NCBI GenBank assembly: GCA_963971425.1
Contig: OZ020518.1
Coordinates: forward strand, 9,031,989-9,095,988
Direction of reading: 5' to 3'
Length of the DNA stretch: 64,000 nucleotides
Source: Bryoerythrophyllum caledonicum
Lineage: Eukaryota; Streptophyta; Bryopsida; Pottiales; Pottiaceae
Made by a program: the position numbers and the translations under genes
Notes under the pieces: model-generated
What the model was told of the DNA's origin: nothing
Database searches by the model: none
What the model saw: only the letters and a program-made list of their open reading frames with translations
Part shown: piece after piece, positions 12,085 through 24,760 of the stretch
Layout of the letters: the number at the start of each line of letters is the position of its first letter
How positions within the stretch are numbered: position 1 is the stretch's first letter

Positions 12085-12365
12085 AAGATTGAGTATTGCA
12101 TAGAGCAAGAACTTGTGCCGGAACATGGTATCGCAGTAAAAAAATGTATTTCGTCATGATATGATCTTGCATCGAGACATAGAATTGCTCCAGAACATGA
12201 TATTGCGTTGGAACAGGGTCTTGTGTCGGGACAAGATATTGCGCCAAGACAAGAGCTTGTGCTGGGACATATTATGATGCTGGGACATGGTATCGCGCTG
12301 GAACATGTTCTCACGGTAAGACACAATATTACAATAGGACGAAGCCTTGCACTAAGATATGGTGA
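12085..12365. repeat. Degenerate minisatellite of about 21 bp
   Basis: About a dozen diverged units built on GGACA-(t/a)GATATTGCG repeat in tandem. Because the period is a multiple of three, one forward frame stays open and reads as imperfect heptads (GQDIAPR, GHGIALE, EHVLTVR). I regard the open frame as a by-product of the repeat. Confidence 0.7.
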
Positions 12366-12399
12366 TACCAGAAACCTAGGTGATATCCCCGACATTTTG

Positions 12400-13143
12400 T
12401 TCGGCTATGTCATTGGGACTTTACGCACTTCAAATATTGAAAGTCGACTACACTTGTGTATAATAAAATATTGTTGTGGTATCTATCAGATGAAGCCAAA
12501 ACCTAAGTTAACCAAAACATAAGGTATGTATGACATGCCTCATGATTGCTTGTTTATGTAAGATTATGAAAGTGTGCAAAAGGTGGTGTGGGTAGTGCAT
12601 CCAAACCCCTTTCTAATCTTGATATCTATTAGATCCATGTTTTAGAACGTTTTAGAGTGAACATGGAGGAAATGAAGGAAGTGGAGATATAAGAGACTTC
12701 AAGTAAGTTGGGACTTTGGGACTAGAAGAAAGTGAGGACTTGAGGACTTGACAAAAGTAGGGACTTGTGGAACTTGATGAAAGTATTGACTTGTGGGACT
12801 TGGTGATATTAAGGGAAAGTGCGGACTTAACCCTTGAGCGCGTTATTAGAGGCTTTGGCAGGGTCGTTTTTTGTGCTTTCTCTTTTGTAATTATTTCTAC
12901 AATAGTCTATTGTCTCTTGCGTACTCTAAATGCATTTAGAGCTCCTCATTAGCTTTCCAAAAAATTAATCCAATCTCAAATCCATGCAGGCATCAACAAA
13001 CTACAGTGATTTCCTCGAAGTGGAGTTGTAGATTTTTGTGCTAAAATGTACCTACCGTGTTGATGACGTTTTGCATAAACTACTACACTTGTAGATTGTC
13101 TCTGACTCTTGTAGTCCATACAGGCGCTAACAGGTTAAGGGAC
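12400..13143. other. Gene-free stretch with GGACTTG-type simple repeats
   Basis: 12690-12830 contains many irregular copies of GGGACTTG/GGACTTGA. Otherwise nothing recognisable. Confidence 0.5.
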
Positions 13144-14096
13144 TTAACCCCTAAGGATCCAAGTATCAAAAATGGGCTTTTTGAAAGTTCGGTCAGGTTC
13201 CTATGGTGTCAATTTCCAACATTCTTCTTTTAATTTTTTACTATAGAAAGACATTACCAAGACCTTAGTGGGAATTTTTTTTCCTCTAAATTGGACATTT
13301 GATGAAAAAGTTATAGGGTTTTGAATTTTAAATGGGGAGGGCGGGCACCTCGGGCACCTCCAAAAACTTTTGATAGGACACTCTATTGAGTGTAAGATTT
13401 TTCAGTACTTGCAAGTAATATTATTTCCCTTCATATTGTCAAAAAAAAGTTATTGTCTTTAGTGAAAAATAGCATACCAACCCAAGTCAAACATTTTCAC
13501 ACATTGTCACTCATTGTCGGGCAAGGTACCCAAAAAACTTCTTCTTTTCCACATGAAACCTAGAGATCTTCATATTTTTCACTTTTTGTTTTTTCCACAA
13601 CAATATGTAATGTAAACCTTCTTATTAACCATTTGGATTATCAATCAAAAACATATTAAGTTCAAAAAAAATTAAAGTGTGAATTAACAAATTTTGAGCC
13701 TCCACTCCTTGCACACTTGTTTTGAATATGCTACACCCCGTCTCTACCTCTAAAAATTGGTGTGTAAGGAGCTAACATCATGCTTAACAAGATGGTAATG
13801 GATTTAGACCTTGTGTAGTGAAAATTTTTGACAGAAACTGAAGTCAAAGTCTGCTGATCCACTAAACGCAGGGAAGAAAATGAACCATTTGCTTGACTTC
13901 AAACACTATAATCTTTCAATCCGTACGGTCAAAGTTTATGAAATTTTGTACATGTATTACTTAATGAGCCTTTATTGAAATCCTACGGTCAGAACTGAAA
14001 ATCAAAGTTTTTGTTTCCTTCTTTATTCATTGCACTAGAATCCAACAATTTTGAAGTGTTTTTGGTGCAAAACTATCACGGTGCCTTAGGGGTTAA
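13144..14096 (+). mobile_element. TTAA-flanked piggyBac-like MITE, family R copy 1
   Basis: Both ends carry the same 13-bp inverted sequence: TTAACCCCTAAGG at 13144-13156 and its reverse complement at 14084-14096. That reads as a TTAA target duplication plus a CCCCTAAGG terminal repeat, the arrangement piggyBac transposases make. The element is 953 bp with no transposase frame. A full-length inverted copy lies at 39249-40199, and partial copies occur at 15130-15896, 42433-43160 and about 24370-24760. Confidence 0.78.
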
Positions 14097-14702
14097 GGGA
14101 ATTGGACTTGCCAGGGGGCCTTGAGCATAATGAAGACTTGGGGGACTTTAGGCCCTATACAAGGGACTGTCCTTGTCCCATTAACAACGATAGGGATCAT
14201 TACTTGGTACACATGTAATAGAATATTGTCCGTCAAGTGAAGCCAAAACTTAGGTGATATGCAAAACTTAGGTGAAACCGTCTGGTTGGAATATACTCGT
14301 TGATGGCAACACAATATTTTAACAAGTATTAAGGTATTTGATTGACTAATTTAAGTTCCTTTTGTATTGGAATTTATATTTTAGCGTGTTGGATCATTCT
14401 GTGACCAATTATTGCTACAAAGTTAGCTCAAAGTTTTTACAAATACTACAAAAAGCATCGAGGTGATGATATTTGAAGTACTTATGTCTTTTTAAATTTA
14501 TAATTTATTTTATTTAAAAAAATTATATACACTATTGGATATTTTAGAAAGTAAGCATAATTAAATTGTTATAATATGGTCACACATGCAATTTAATATT
14601 CAAAATTCTAGAAAATTTTGTATAGAGATGCAAGACGACAAGAGGCATGCGGGACTATAATTTTTATTCTCATCGGACTTATAAAAAAATAGTTATGCCA
14701 TC
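14097..14702. other. Gene-free AT-rich stretch
   Basis: Host DNA or older element remnant flanking the MITEs. I see no gene or clear repeat. Confidence 0.45.
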
Positions 14703-15133
14703 TTAATCCCTAAAAGCCCATGACAATTTCACACCAATTGTCTATTTTTTTCCCCGCTTGCCCAAAATGTCTAAAAATGTTTGACTTGAGTTACAATGTT
14801 TTTTTACACTAAAGACAAGAATTTTTTGACATTTTCAAAGAACGTAATATTCTTAGTGTCAATAGAGACTTCTATTGACATGTATGGAAAATCTCAATGT
14901 CAATAGAGACTTCTACAAAAAAATTGGAGTTGCCCAAAGTCCCCATTTCTAACTTTGAGTAGTACTAACTTTCAGATATGAATGAAAAAATAATAATAAA
15001 AATATCTCCATGGAGCTCTTATCAGGGACAATTTAGAATAAGAGTTTAAAAAAAAAGATTTTTTTTGAATTTCAGGAACTTGTCCAAAATTCAAAATGTA
15101 CGCCCCATGTACACTTGGGCTCCTAGGGGTTAA
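14703..15133. mobile_element. Short TTAA-flanked MITE
   Basis: The left end is TTAATCCCTAAAAGCCCATG. The right end, read on the reverse strand, is TTAACCCCTAGGAGCCCAAG. It is 431 bp with no coding capacity. The termini resemble those of family R, and an internal ACTTGAGTTACAATG segment also recalls family R, so this is a related, shorter family. Confidence 0.65.
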
Positions 15134-15896
15134 AGAAAATATTGTCGAGTGCGGATAGGTCGGGCAACTTCAAAACTTTTGCTAGGACACTCTAGTAAAT
15201 TTGAGATACTAGCAAGTAATATTATTTCCTTTCATATTGTCAAAATAAAACTATTGTCTTTATTGAATAAATGCATTTTATCCCAAGTCAAATAATTTCA
15301 CACATTGCCACACATTGGGCAAGGAACCAAAAAAACTTCTTCCTTTCCACATAAAGCTTTGAGATCTTCATTATTTTCACATTTTATTTTTTCTATAATA
15401 TTAGAAGACGTGGTGTAAACCTTCTTATTGACGGTTCGGATTATCATTCTAAAACAAATTTTGTTCCCAAAAAGTTAAAACGCAAATTGGCTTTCTTTGA
15501 ACCTCCACACCTTGCACAATTTTTTTGAATATGCTACACCCCTTTTCTACCTCTAAAACTTGGTGTATAAGGAGTTAATATCATGATCAACATGATGATA
15601 CAAAATTTAGACCTTATGTAGTGCAAAACTTTGACACCAAGTGAAGTTAAAGTTTGCTGATCTACTCAACACAGTGATGAAAATGAACCATTTTTTCTAC
15701 TTCAAACACCATAATCTTTCAGACATGTGGTCAAAGTTGATGAAAGTTTGTGAGTATGTTACTCATCAAGTGCTAAATGAGATCCTAGGGTTAAAACTAG
15801 GAATACAATTTTTGTCCCCTTCCTTTCTCATTGCACTAGAATTAACAGTTTTGAAGTGATTTTGGTGTGAAATTGTCAAGGAAATTTAGGGGTTAA
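15130..15896 (+). mobile_element. Family R MITE, truncated copy 2
   Basis: Collinear with the right three quarters of 13144-14096, ending ...TTTAGGGGTTAA at 15896. The left inverted repeat and about 200 bp are missing. The copy abuts the right TTAA of the 431-bp MITE. Confidence 0.7.
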
Positions 15897-16317
15897 CAAG
15901 ACATAATGCTGAAAGACTTTCCACACAGCCAGAGGTTTTATAAGGTACAGAGACCAAAGTTTTGCAAAGAACAATCACTATTCTTGGCCTGAAGAAATAC
16001 CGAACAGTGAGGTAGAAGTGCCCAAAACCAAGAGGCACTAGAGCCAACACCATCGTAACAATCACGGTAAAAGGCCTGTGTTTTTCTATAGATCATCACA
16101 CTGTTGGAAAAAGGTGCTTCTTAGCCTCAAGTCTACCTCCCTTTCTTTCTTTTCTTTTTTCTCTATAACTACAACACATTGATGCAGTTTGCTATCAAAA
16201 ATGGATGTGCACTACCAGGATCTTCCCTCAACAAAGGGTTTGGTTTTGGATTAGTGCCACATCTACTGCAAAATTAGGCAAATTTAAAGCATTACATTCC
16301 AAGTAACATGAGCCTAG
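15897..16317 (-). other. Probable 3' flank / 3' UTR of MORC gene
   Basis: This lies directly downstream of the MORC stop codon on the reverse strand. I cannot define the poly(A) site. There is no sign of another gene before the MITE that ends at 15896. Confidence 0.45.
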
Positions 16318-19300
16318 TCAGTTAGCTTCGGTTTTCACATTATTGTGAAGTAAAAGTTGTTCATCCTGCAGGCACAGTACAGAGGCTTAATAAGATTCTA
16401 GAAAAAGGGTAGAGAAAATACTACGAGATTACCATATAAGTCTCTTGGAAAGAGAAAAATGATATTATTTGTAACATGAGATAGCATTCGAGATTTCTTA
16501 CCTGAGGTACATCAGGTGTCAAGCTGTGCACCCTCTTGAGCGCCAACAACTCTTTTTCAAGTTCTGCAATCTAGAACACCATGAAACGAATACAAAGATG
16601 AGACATAAGTAGAAATAAAGATATGGAAAACAATAATTTGAGCGCAAACTCTGCTACTAATTCTGCAGAAAGACACAACCAATAACCAGGCCGAACATGA
16701 AAGAGAACAAAGAACTGAAATAAAATTGCACCGAAGTAAAACTCAAAAGGTTAACCTTTCTTACCTTTGCTAAATGCTCTTTCTCACGCATCTCAAAATC
16801 CGTACATCTGCAGTACAAGAACACCATTGGCTTCTAAAAAGTTACTACACTAATCATTGCTAAAAACAAGCAAAATCTCGAAGTTAGCGAAAGCTGAAAG
16901 TTGGTATCACTGGAGAAAAATTTAGTATCACCTTTCACTAATCACCCTCCTTCACTACCCCTTCTTCAAAGTAAGTCTGGTGACTATCCAAGAGTAATTT
17001 TAAAAAGAATTCTCACTCTCTTGATTGACATGACAAAAAAGAAAAGGTACCTCTCACGTAGAACGGTGTTCTGATCCAGGATCTCAGCCAGCAACCCACT
17101 ATTCTCTGGAGAAATAGTCATGCTAGTAGATGGCTCTCGGTTGGCGAGTGGCATGACTTGATCACTACTATTTGTCACCCTAATCTCCGCTAATATCTCC
17201 TCCAAATCATGTGTTTCAGCTCCAGCCTTGGCTTTGGCCTTCTCCAGCCGTGATCCCTCCGCCATCTTGTTCCCATCCGGAGTAGAGGGCCCTGAAGCTG
17301 ATGTGCTTGCAGGATGACTCTCTTGATTGTTCATTGTAGGCGGCGAGGCTGGAGAGGAACTAGTGGGGACTTCAGGTGTGAGAGCCTCTGGTGACTCTAG
17401 TTGGGGCACAGCACTTGGTTGAGAAATGGGATTTGCGATGTTGGTGGGCTTAGGACCTTGTTGTATTGTCCTCACTCCTGCTGGCTTGTAACCAAGTAGT
17501 TGACAATGAGCTTTCCTGCAATGCGCACCATAAGACGTGAGTATCACTGAACCTGCTTCTTAGTTTTTTATGAGGATGCTTTTTTAAAGATTGATTGGGT
17601 TGATTGCTGGCCAGAATTCATCAAAAATTGCAATCGCTTCAGTAAGGGTATTGCAATCGCTTCAGTATGAGAGAATTGCAATCGCTTCAGTAAGGGTATT
17701 GCAATCGCTTCAGTACGAGAGAATTGCAATCGCTTCAGTCGCAGGAAGGGTACTAAACCAGAATCAGGTGTATAAGAGGCTTCAGTTGCACTAAACCTTG
17801 AACAGATACGTACCAGTATTCCATTGTAATCTGCTTGAGACGAGTCTCAAGTTTTATGAACACTGCAGTGCGCTCAAAGTCTTGCTTGTCGTGTGCAGGT
17901 TCTATGAAGTTCACTTCTAGTACACCTGCCACAATAGGTTGCAATGAGCACAAAATGAATGGGGGATTTATAAAACTAGAAACTCGTCTCAAGCATATAA
18001 CTATGGAATACTGGTACATAGGTCTAGACAATCACTTTAGTACATAGGTCAATTATAGAGATTGGACAGAAAACCTACCGACAACGCCCCGCCCTCGACT
18101 GCTGTTTTCGTGAAAGACTTTCCAGAACGGCTGCAATCAGAAAGGCAGGGTCAGAAAATATAATAGTTTGTGGTCCTACATCATCATCATAATGATGAAG
18201 AATAACGAGCGTTTACCATGATGAGCCTGTTCTTGTGGTAGACGCTGTAGCCATGAACATTAACCATAGGAGCTTCTTTGGTAAAGCCCACAGTGGTCAC
18301 CACCGACACCTGGGACCAAGACATCGAAAAAGGTTTCAAGTATGTCCGTGATAGGGGGATATCGTATAGAATCAGATACTGTATCTGAATCTATAAAGTC
18401 TCTCTGTTAGTTTTCATCTAAAAAAGAAGGAAACGTTTAGCTGATAAAAAAGATGCCACTTATGAGCTTCCACTCATACATAAAAACAAACGTTATTTGA
18501 TCCAGGTACAGGTCAGAAGGGGAACTGATAAGATTACATCTCTGTGAATGGACTCTTTCTCTTTTCCGAAGTGGGGCTTGTACTTTAGATACTGAACGTA
18601 TTTCAGATCGTCCACAATGTTGTGGTGCTGCACAATCTTTCCTCTCAAGATAATTCGGAAGTTCGCAGGCATTTCGAGGTATAATATTGAGGAATACACC
18701 TGCATTCACAAAAATAAATCCACAAAAAGCCTCAATATTTATAACTTAAGAAAGGAATGAGAGAATTTATGATAGTAGCCTTACCCGTAAAGAAAGCCGG
18801 TACCGGTTGCTGATATGTTGTTCAACAAGGGAAGTCTGAAAGCTGGTTTTCCTCGATTTCTCGTTCTCCTTCACATTATCCCGCAGCTTAATATCCTGTA
18901 CTTCAGAAAAGTTTCATTCAGTACCAAAACAAACAAACTGGTTTAACATCAATATCACTCTTGAGCTTTCCTAAACCTAGGACCTTCACAGCTCTATCAC
19001 AATCACTTGAAGAATGAAAGATTACATGCGGATCCGTGTCGAAGTCCAGCTCCAAGTCATCGTTGTCATCACGCCACAAGTTGAAAATTATCACTTTAGT
19101 CCCATGCTTGCCTATATTGGAGAACTGCGTAACAGCATAAAGTTGAGTTAGATTCCAACTCCCAAAATGACAATTATGATGGTAGTTGTAACTTCCAATG
19201 TTTTACAAGGAAATAGCCAATTCTTACAACACGTTTGAGATGTGAAAGACCTTTAGTACTGCTCTAAATTTTTGCTCGTTTCAGAATCAACCTCATCTAA

Positions 19301-22300
19301 GGTTGAGGATTACTGACCTGTTCAAGGAGCTCATCTTCCGAGACGAATGGAGACCATCTGGTAATGGTTGCAAGGTTGCTGAGCCAGTCGTCCATGTTGG
19401 ATCGTACTAGCGCTGTTGGTCTGACCCCAGTTCCTTGTAAGTTGTAATCCACCTGAGACGAAAATAATAAAGGTCAACATACCAAGCTCTAACTAAACCC
19501 GAAGAAAGTAATGAGAAACGAAGCATGAATAACAAGATATTCATGCACAGTTACTCTCACAACGAGCATGAATACATGCACACCAGTTTCAGAATGGTCA
19601 TGAATATTTCCAAGAGGATTTATTTGCAACCACTATATATGGCTTACCATGGGCACGACAATATCCTCATGTCCAGTCTTTCGCAGAAATGTATAAGAGA
19701 GTAATCCGGCACTTTGGGTCACAAGCCTGCCAGAAATGACTTCAAGATTAGTAAAAGGGGCAACAGAAGCAGAATCACGAACATTTGGAATAATAGAAAA
19801 GAACTCCCTCAAATATTCCATGCATGGTTTGTGATCGAAGCGCTAGAAACTTCAAAGATAACAGAGAACTACTGAGTGGTATCCGGTTCATACCCGCTCT
19901 CACTTCCCTTCCGGGTAAGTACTATCACATCCGCACCCAAGCGCATCGTACTGGTTTTGAAACCATTGCCATCTACACAGAACCAATCCAGAAATATGGA
20001 GTCAACCAAAGTCTAATTAAGACACCCTTCTTTTCATATGAAATACTACTATTTGTTCACTCTGAATGGCTCTAAAATCAATGGAAGTGCTTAGTGGCCT
20101 CTCAACTAAGAATTTGGTGGTCTCTAAACTCAAGCTAGAACTGACCAAGAAAATGGAGGGGCTTTTTTCCTCATATAAAGAGGAACTTAGAGCTGATTTC
20201 ATTTATTGAAAAGAGAAAAGAAGGTCAAAACTCATGGTATCTTTGCCTCACTTAACAAATAACTTCAATAGGTACAGGAAAGTAGTATCTCGGTTCAACA
20301 TGAAGCACAAACATTTTCCATCTCAAAATTGTGTGTCACGTGAGGGGCGAGTCTAAATCCTTCATAAAAATCGTCAAAACTTTGTCTAATACAACTGACA
20401 ACTCGTGAGACATGTTTGTTGAGAAAAGTCCAAACATGGAACCTGACAACAGTAAGAGGAAAGTAGCCCTCACATTGCCCAATGGTAGTGCCGCCAGTCT
20501 TCTCAGAAAAGCCCAAGCTCATGCATTGTCTGAGCGCATCTGGGGTCATGCCCCCACCATCATCTGCAGAAAAAATGGTTAGTATTCATAAGATGCCAGA
20601 ACAGCCAAAACATAAAATGATGATGATGCGGACAAAAGAACCTTGGATAAGCAGGGCAGCACCACCGTCACGAGGATTTGTAATCTTGTCTACAAAACAA
20701 AACGTAGCTCCATTTACAACCTGTGACAATGACCACTTGGCAGTGTAAAGTAGGTATAGAGGCCAGTTTCTAAACAAGCTATTTCAATTCCATATATTCA
20801 ATGATGTAAAAGGGATCTATGCATGTCTCAGATGAATATGAAAAGACATAAATATGAAAGAAAATCATTTTCAAATCTAACCTCACATGATTGTGAAGGA
20901 AAGATAAACTCTTAAAAGTTTTTGAAGAGGAGTTTATCATACCTCATCGATAGAGTTGTCCAACAGCTCTGCTATAGCTGGCAAAGGCGAAGTAAAACTT
21001 GATTAGAAAATGTTCAGTAAACATTTATACATGCATCTACAAAATGGTTTTTCTAATTTCTTCTGCTTTCTTGTTCTTTTACTTTTGTTCTTTTTCTTTC
21101 ATTCTTTATTTTTTTTTTTTTGTTTGTTCTGCATACCTCCAAGAGCCCATTTATGCGATGTAGCATTAGAGTGCAAAAACTTGGGATGCACTCGCACGTG
21201 GTCCATAGCTCCTGTTACAAAAACCAGAAGGCACTTATTAAGCCATGTTCGAGACATTAAAAGTTACATTAAACTACCCCCTCGTTTCTCAATTCAAGTA
21301 AAATCAGCTCAATTGAGAGAAAGGCGGCTGACATTCACCAAGGTCGATCTCATACAAACACTTTATCAAAGACAGCTAAAAGTACTTTGGCTGTTACATG
21401 CAATAAATGTCATGAGGGGTGACTTCCATAGAGTTGTGGAGAGCAGATATTTGTTATGGACCCAAGCCAATTGTAATAATGAAATGGTTGTTGTAACATA
21501 TGCTCTTGTAAAGGGAGGTGTAAAGGGAGCTGACTGTACTTAATTGACAGACCGACCATATAATAACTACTTTAGAGTAAGGAAAGCACATTATAATGTA
21601 ATTAAAAAAGGGTATCCTATTCAAACTTTATAGATAACTCCACTTGCGCAAACTCTAATTGGCTAATGCACATTAGTTTGTTTCGTCCAACTTGAAGTAA
21701 TAACAAAAAGTCATGCATAACTGTAGATTTCACTTTGTGTTACCCTAATCACTCATGCTTTGTGGTAAAAGCCTAAACCAATTGGTCTGCAACCTCTCTC
21801 ACCATCTATTAAGTGCCCAAACCCTCTATACCATCCCCTCAACAAAAAAAACCCTTGAAGAAATAACACTTGAAGGATAAGGAAAGAAAGATGAACTCCG
21901 ATCTCCAAAAAACTTTGCCTACTAAAACTAGGTTAGTAGAATAGAAGTACTAACCCTTCTAAGGGTGGACACCACTTGAAGGGTAACTCTTATGAAAGAA
22001 ATCTTTAGTCCATTCTCCCTCTCTTTTATATATGTGTGGGTTCAAACTAGGAACCCGATCCTTTAATTTCAAATTAACAAAACTGAACAATCATAGATTT
22101 TTCAAATCTATAAAATCTTCCAACTAGTGTAAAATCCACATTCCTTAATTCCAACTAACCAAACCAGATATCCTTCCAAGACGTAATGCTTAGTGTAAAA
22201 TAGCCAGACCAAAGTACAAATCCATAAGAGCCGAGGTCTGAAGAGAAGAATCTCTTGCAGCTACAAATCTTCGTAGTGTAAAATCCAAATACATTAATTT

Positions 22301-22819
22301 CACATAACCAAACCACATATGCTTCCAAGACCTGATGCAGCATACATATGTAGAATATACAAAGGTAGCTGCAAGATACACAAGACCACACTTGTCTGCA
22401 GCTTCAGCAAGATATTCAAGACTACATTTGTATGCAGCTACCTTAGAATAGAGAAGAATATCCAAGACATGCTGTTGCAAAGACATGGTACCTTGCGTGG
22501 TTCGCCTTCGCTTGGAAGGATGGTCCTCATAGTTGCCCGCTTGCCAAAACTGGCGACAGAGAGAAGCGCCATCCTCAGGTGGAGAGGACGATGCTGGCCT
22601 CTCATGGTGCCGCATCTGCGCATGGCTCCTTGGCACAAGCGCGCCAGAATCCTGAACCTGCTGAACCTGAACCTGCTGAGCCTGAACCTGCGGAATGATG
22701 GCACCCCCGTTTGGATGCTCCACTCCGGGCTCCTGCTTGCACTTCACCTCCTGCGCCTCTTCCCCGCGCACAGGCTCGTCGTCGTCGTCGCTGCTGTCGA
22801 GGTAGATCACACCGTCCAT
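16318..22819 (-). CDS. MORC: MORC-family GHKL ATPase, complete, 18 exons
   Basis: The exons, in transcript order, are 22819-22492, 21211-21137, 20977-20943, 20720-20642, 20563-20474, 19972-19894, 19726-19648, 19452-19318, 19124-19026, 18895-18785, 18699-18538, 18309-18217, 18130-18079, 17925-17814, 17515-17051, 16807-16765, 16570-16502 and 16365-16318. All use GT-AG, and the phases join into one 717-residue frame. The N-terminal tail (1-109) is acidic, has QVQ repeats, a QFWQAGNYED motif and a KRRR cluster. The GHKL ATPase follows: HPKFLHSNATSHKWALG (118-134), ELLDNSIDE (138-146, with Mg-binding Asn), DDGGGM (173-178) and GNGFKTSTMRLG (204-215). GLLSYTFLRKTG and the S5 transducer-like region run to about 530, then a Ser/Pro linker and a C-terminal coiled coil (about 650-702). 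Plant MORCs act in the nucleus in transposon silencing and heterochromatin compaction. The start is the first ATG in frame. The last 16-codon exon is the least certain. Confidence 0.93.
17628..17755. repeat. Intronic minisatellite in MORC (48-bp dimer)
   Basis: Five copies of TTGCAATCGCTTCAGT start at 17628, 17651, 17676, 17699 and 17724. The spacing alternates 23, 25, 23, 25, so the repeating unit is a 48-bp dimer with two kinds of spacer. The array lies in the intron between exons 14 and 15. Confidence 0.92.
17960..18040 (+). repeat. Inverted duplicate of MORC exon 14 end inside intron 13
   Basis: On the forward strand this segment encodes FIKLETRLKHITMEYW. It repeats, in inverted orientation, the last part of exon 14 (FIKLETRLKQITMEYW) plus its GT donor. 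The two copies are about 85% identical over about 65 bp and about 100 bp apart, so the pre-mRNA can form a stem that covers the exon 14 donor site. Confidence 0.85.
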
Positions 22820-22899
22820 CTCTGCCACAACTCACAGCCTCAGTATTCCTTGCAAAGCCAACCGCTCCCCTACCTATTCTGAAGATTGTGGTGAACCTA

Positions 22900-23520
22900 G
22901 AAGACCAGGATGATATCTATGATAGTCATTCAGCGTAAACCCTGACTCTTCACCGCATAAACATACAAAGAAAAAAGCAAGTCTAGCCAAATGACCTGAA
23001 AGTTTTCTTCCAAGGAGTTAAAAAGAATGCTTCGAGATGATCTTAGACATAGTTATGACAGTCATTGCCTCTTAAACTCTACCACATAAACTTACAAAGA
23101 ACAAGGCAAAATTAACTAAATGAAGTGAAGAGTTTCTTCCAAGTCTAAAAGCATGGGGAGAATTTCACAGATACTAAGAATGCTTGAAGATGATCTCAGA
23201 CAAAGTTATGACAGCCACTGCCTATTAAAACTTAACCTCTTCACCACATAAACATACAAAAAAACAAGGCAAATCTAACTGAAAAGTTTCTTCCAAGACT
23301 AAAAAATGGGGAGACTTTCAGAGAGACCCAGAATGCTTGGAGTTCACTCTTGACAACGATTTCTCTCTTAAACCCTACCTCTTCACCACATAAACACACA
23401 GAGAAGTACAGAAGGTCAATCTGACCGAATGGGGCAGATATTACAGCGAATCAGAATGCTTGGAGATGATCTCAGGCAACAGAACCGAGTGTGATTCTCT
23501 TAAACCCTACTAGCTTAAAC
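22900..23520. repeat. Tandem repeats of about 140 bp upstream of the MORC start
   Basis: A block with AAACCCTACCTCTTCACC, CATAAACATACAAAGAA, an AAGTTTCTTCCAAG motif and GAATGCTTGGAGATGATCTC recurs about four to five times, starting near 22938, 23073, 23226, 23371 and 23503. Units vary by small indels. It occupies the presumed 5' UTR/promoter of the MORC gene on the reverse strand. Confidence 0.75.
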
Positions 23521-24369
23521 CCTCCACACAATCCCTTGAATCCTCACAAGGGTTGCCAATCTACCCCTAAAAACACACACACTTTCCGAAACCTCACCTA
23601 AAACTAGACCTGAAGAAGACAGGATTCAAATGGCCTTTTGTCTCTTGTGTTCACTCTGAGTCCTTCCCCATTCACACAAAGTTAGAACATGGAAAGCAAC
23701 ATTTGTAAGCTAAGCAAGTGAAGGATGCCCATCATGATGACGGTGTGAGTGATGGGGATGATGAGAAGAAGTGTACTTTGTTTCTCGAGAGTTTGAAATG
23801 GAAGGTGGACTACCACTTCAAAGTGGAAGGTGGACTACCACTTTGTGACATGAATCTAGTGGGTTTGGTTGTGTGAGTGCATATATGGGATGTGAGATGG
23901 ACTCTCTCAAGCACTTGCTTGAGAAGTGAGGGAAAGAAGAGAGGAAAAAGCAGGAGAGGAGAGATGGGGGCTCCTTTAGTAGTGAGCTGGAGTGGCCAGA
24001 ATTGGTCTACAGGAAGAAATTATTCTGTGAGTCCAGCTGTGATTGGAGGCTATTTATTGCGTTTTGGAGGCATGCCAATAATTAGAAAGTGTACCCACCC
24101 AAGGCTGAGGCTTGGTGCACCACAAGTTCAGGGGTGAATAAAGGGATTGGGCACACTGGGAAGGAGAACGATGAGTGTTTTTAGTGGAGCCCCTCGTAGA
24201 GTGCCTAAAATCATTTGCTCATTTTTTTCTTTGATCATAAAGTTAATGTCAAAATCTGCCACAACACTAAATATGGTCATAAGTGTAACCAAACTAATTG
24301 TTTTGGAAATGTTATAACTTTTTATTTTAGAAGAATTTTTACTGAGAGCACATCTATCTATATTACTTA
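23521..24369. other. Upstream flank of MORC; no second gene seen
   Basis: 23786-23850 contains a direct duplication of a segment GGAAGGTGGACTACCACTT (about 27-bp period). The rest is unremarkable. The MORC promoter is probably in or near here, but I cannot point to a core element. Confidence 0.5.
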
Positions 24370-24760
24370 AGGAGGGAGATCATTGTAAACATAGTTGGTA
24401 AAAATATTCATAAGGAGTAAAATCTTGTAGCATTTATAAAAAAAAATAGTGTGGTTAACACTAATGACAACCTTTAGTGTAGTGGCGACAATATCTATAT
24501 GTATGGTGTTGAATTTGAACATGATGAGGTTTACATATTGAAATGACCTCCAAATGAAAGATGTTAGATGTGGAAAAGAAGAGTTTTCTTCCATACCTTG
24601 TCTGACAATGTGTGAAAATGTTTGACTTGAATTAAAATGTTTGTTCATACTGAAGACAATAATTTTTTTTTAGCATTACCCAAAAAGATAATATTCCTTG
24701 CATGTATGTAATTTTTATTGGAAACTTTTAGCAAAAATATTAGAGTCCCGAGTTTTACAC
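24370..24760 (-). mobile_element. Fragment of family R MITE (copy 5)
   Basis: The segment around 24600-24700 (ACAATGTGTGAAAATGTTTG, then a GAAGACAATAA block) matches the corresponding interior of the copy at 39249-40199. Neither TTAA end is preserved. Confidence 0.45.

Noticed and set aside
17835-18047. Forward-strand open frame in the MORC intron as a separate gene
   Set aside because: Its only protein-like part is the inverted duplicate of exon 14. The rest is antisense to the true exon.
21010-21543. Forward-strand open frame over MORC exon 2
   Set aside because: It is antisense to exon 2 and intron sequence, begins in T-rich intron DNA, and has no recognisable domain.
22155-22490. Read-through of MORC exon 1 into the reverse-strand frame that continues to 22190
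   Set aside because: The frame after 22492 has no MORC similarity, while a GT donor at 22491 joins in phase to exon 2, which carries HPKFLHSNATSHKW.
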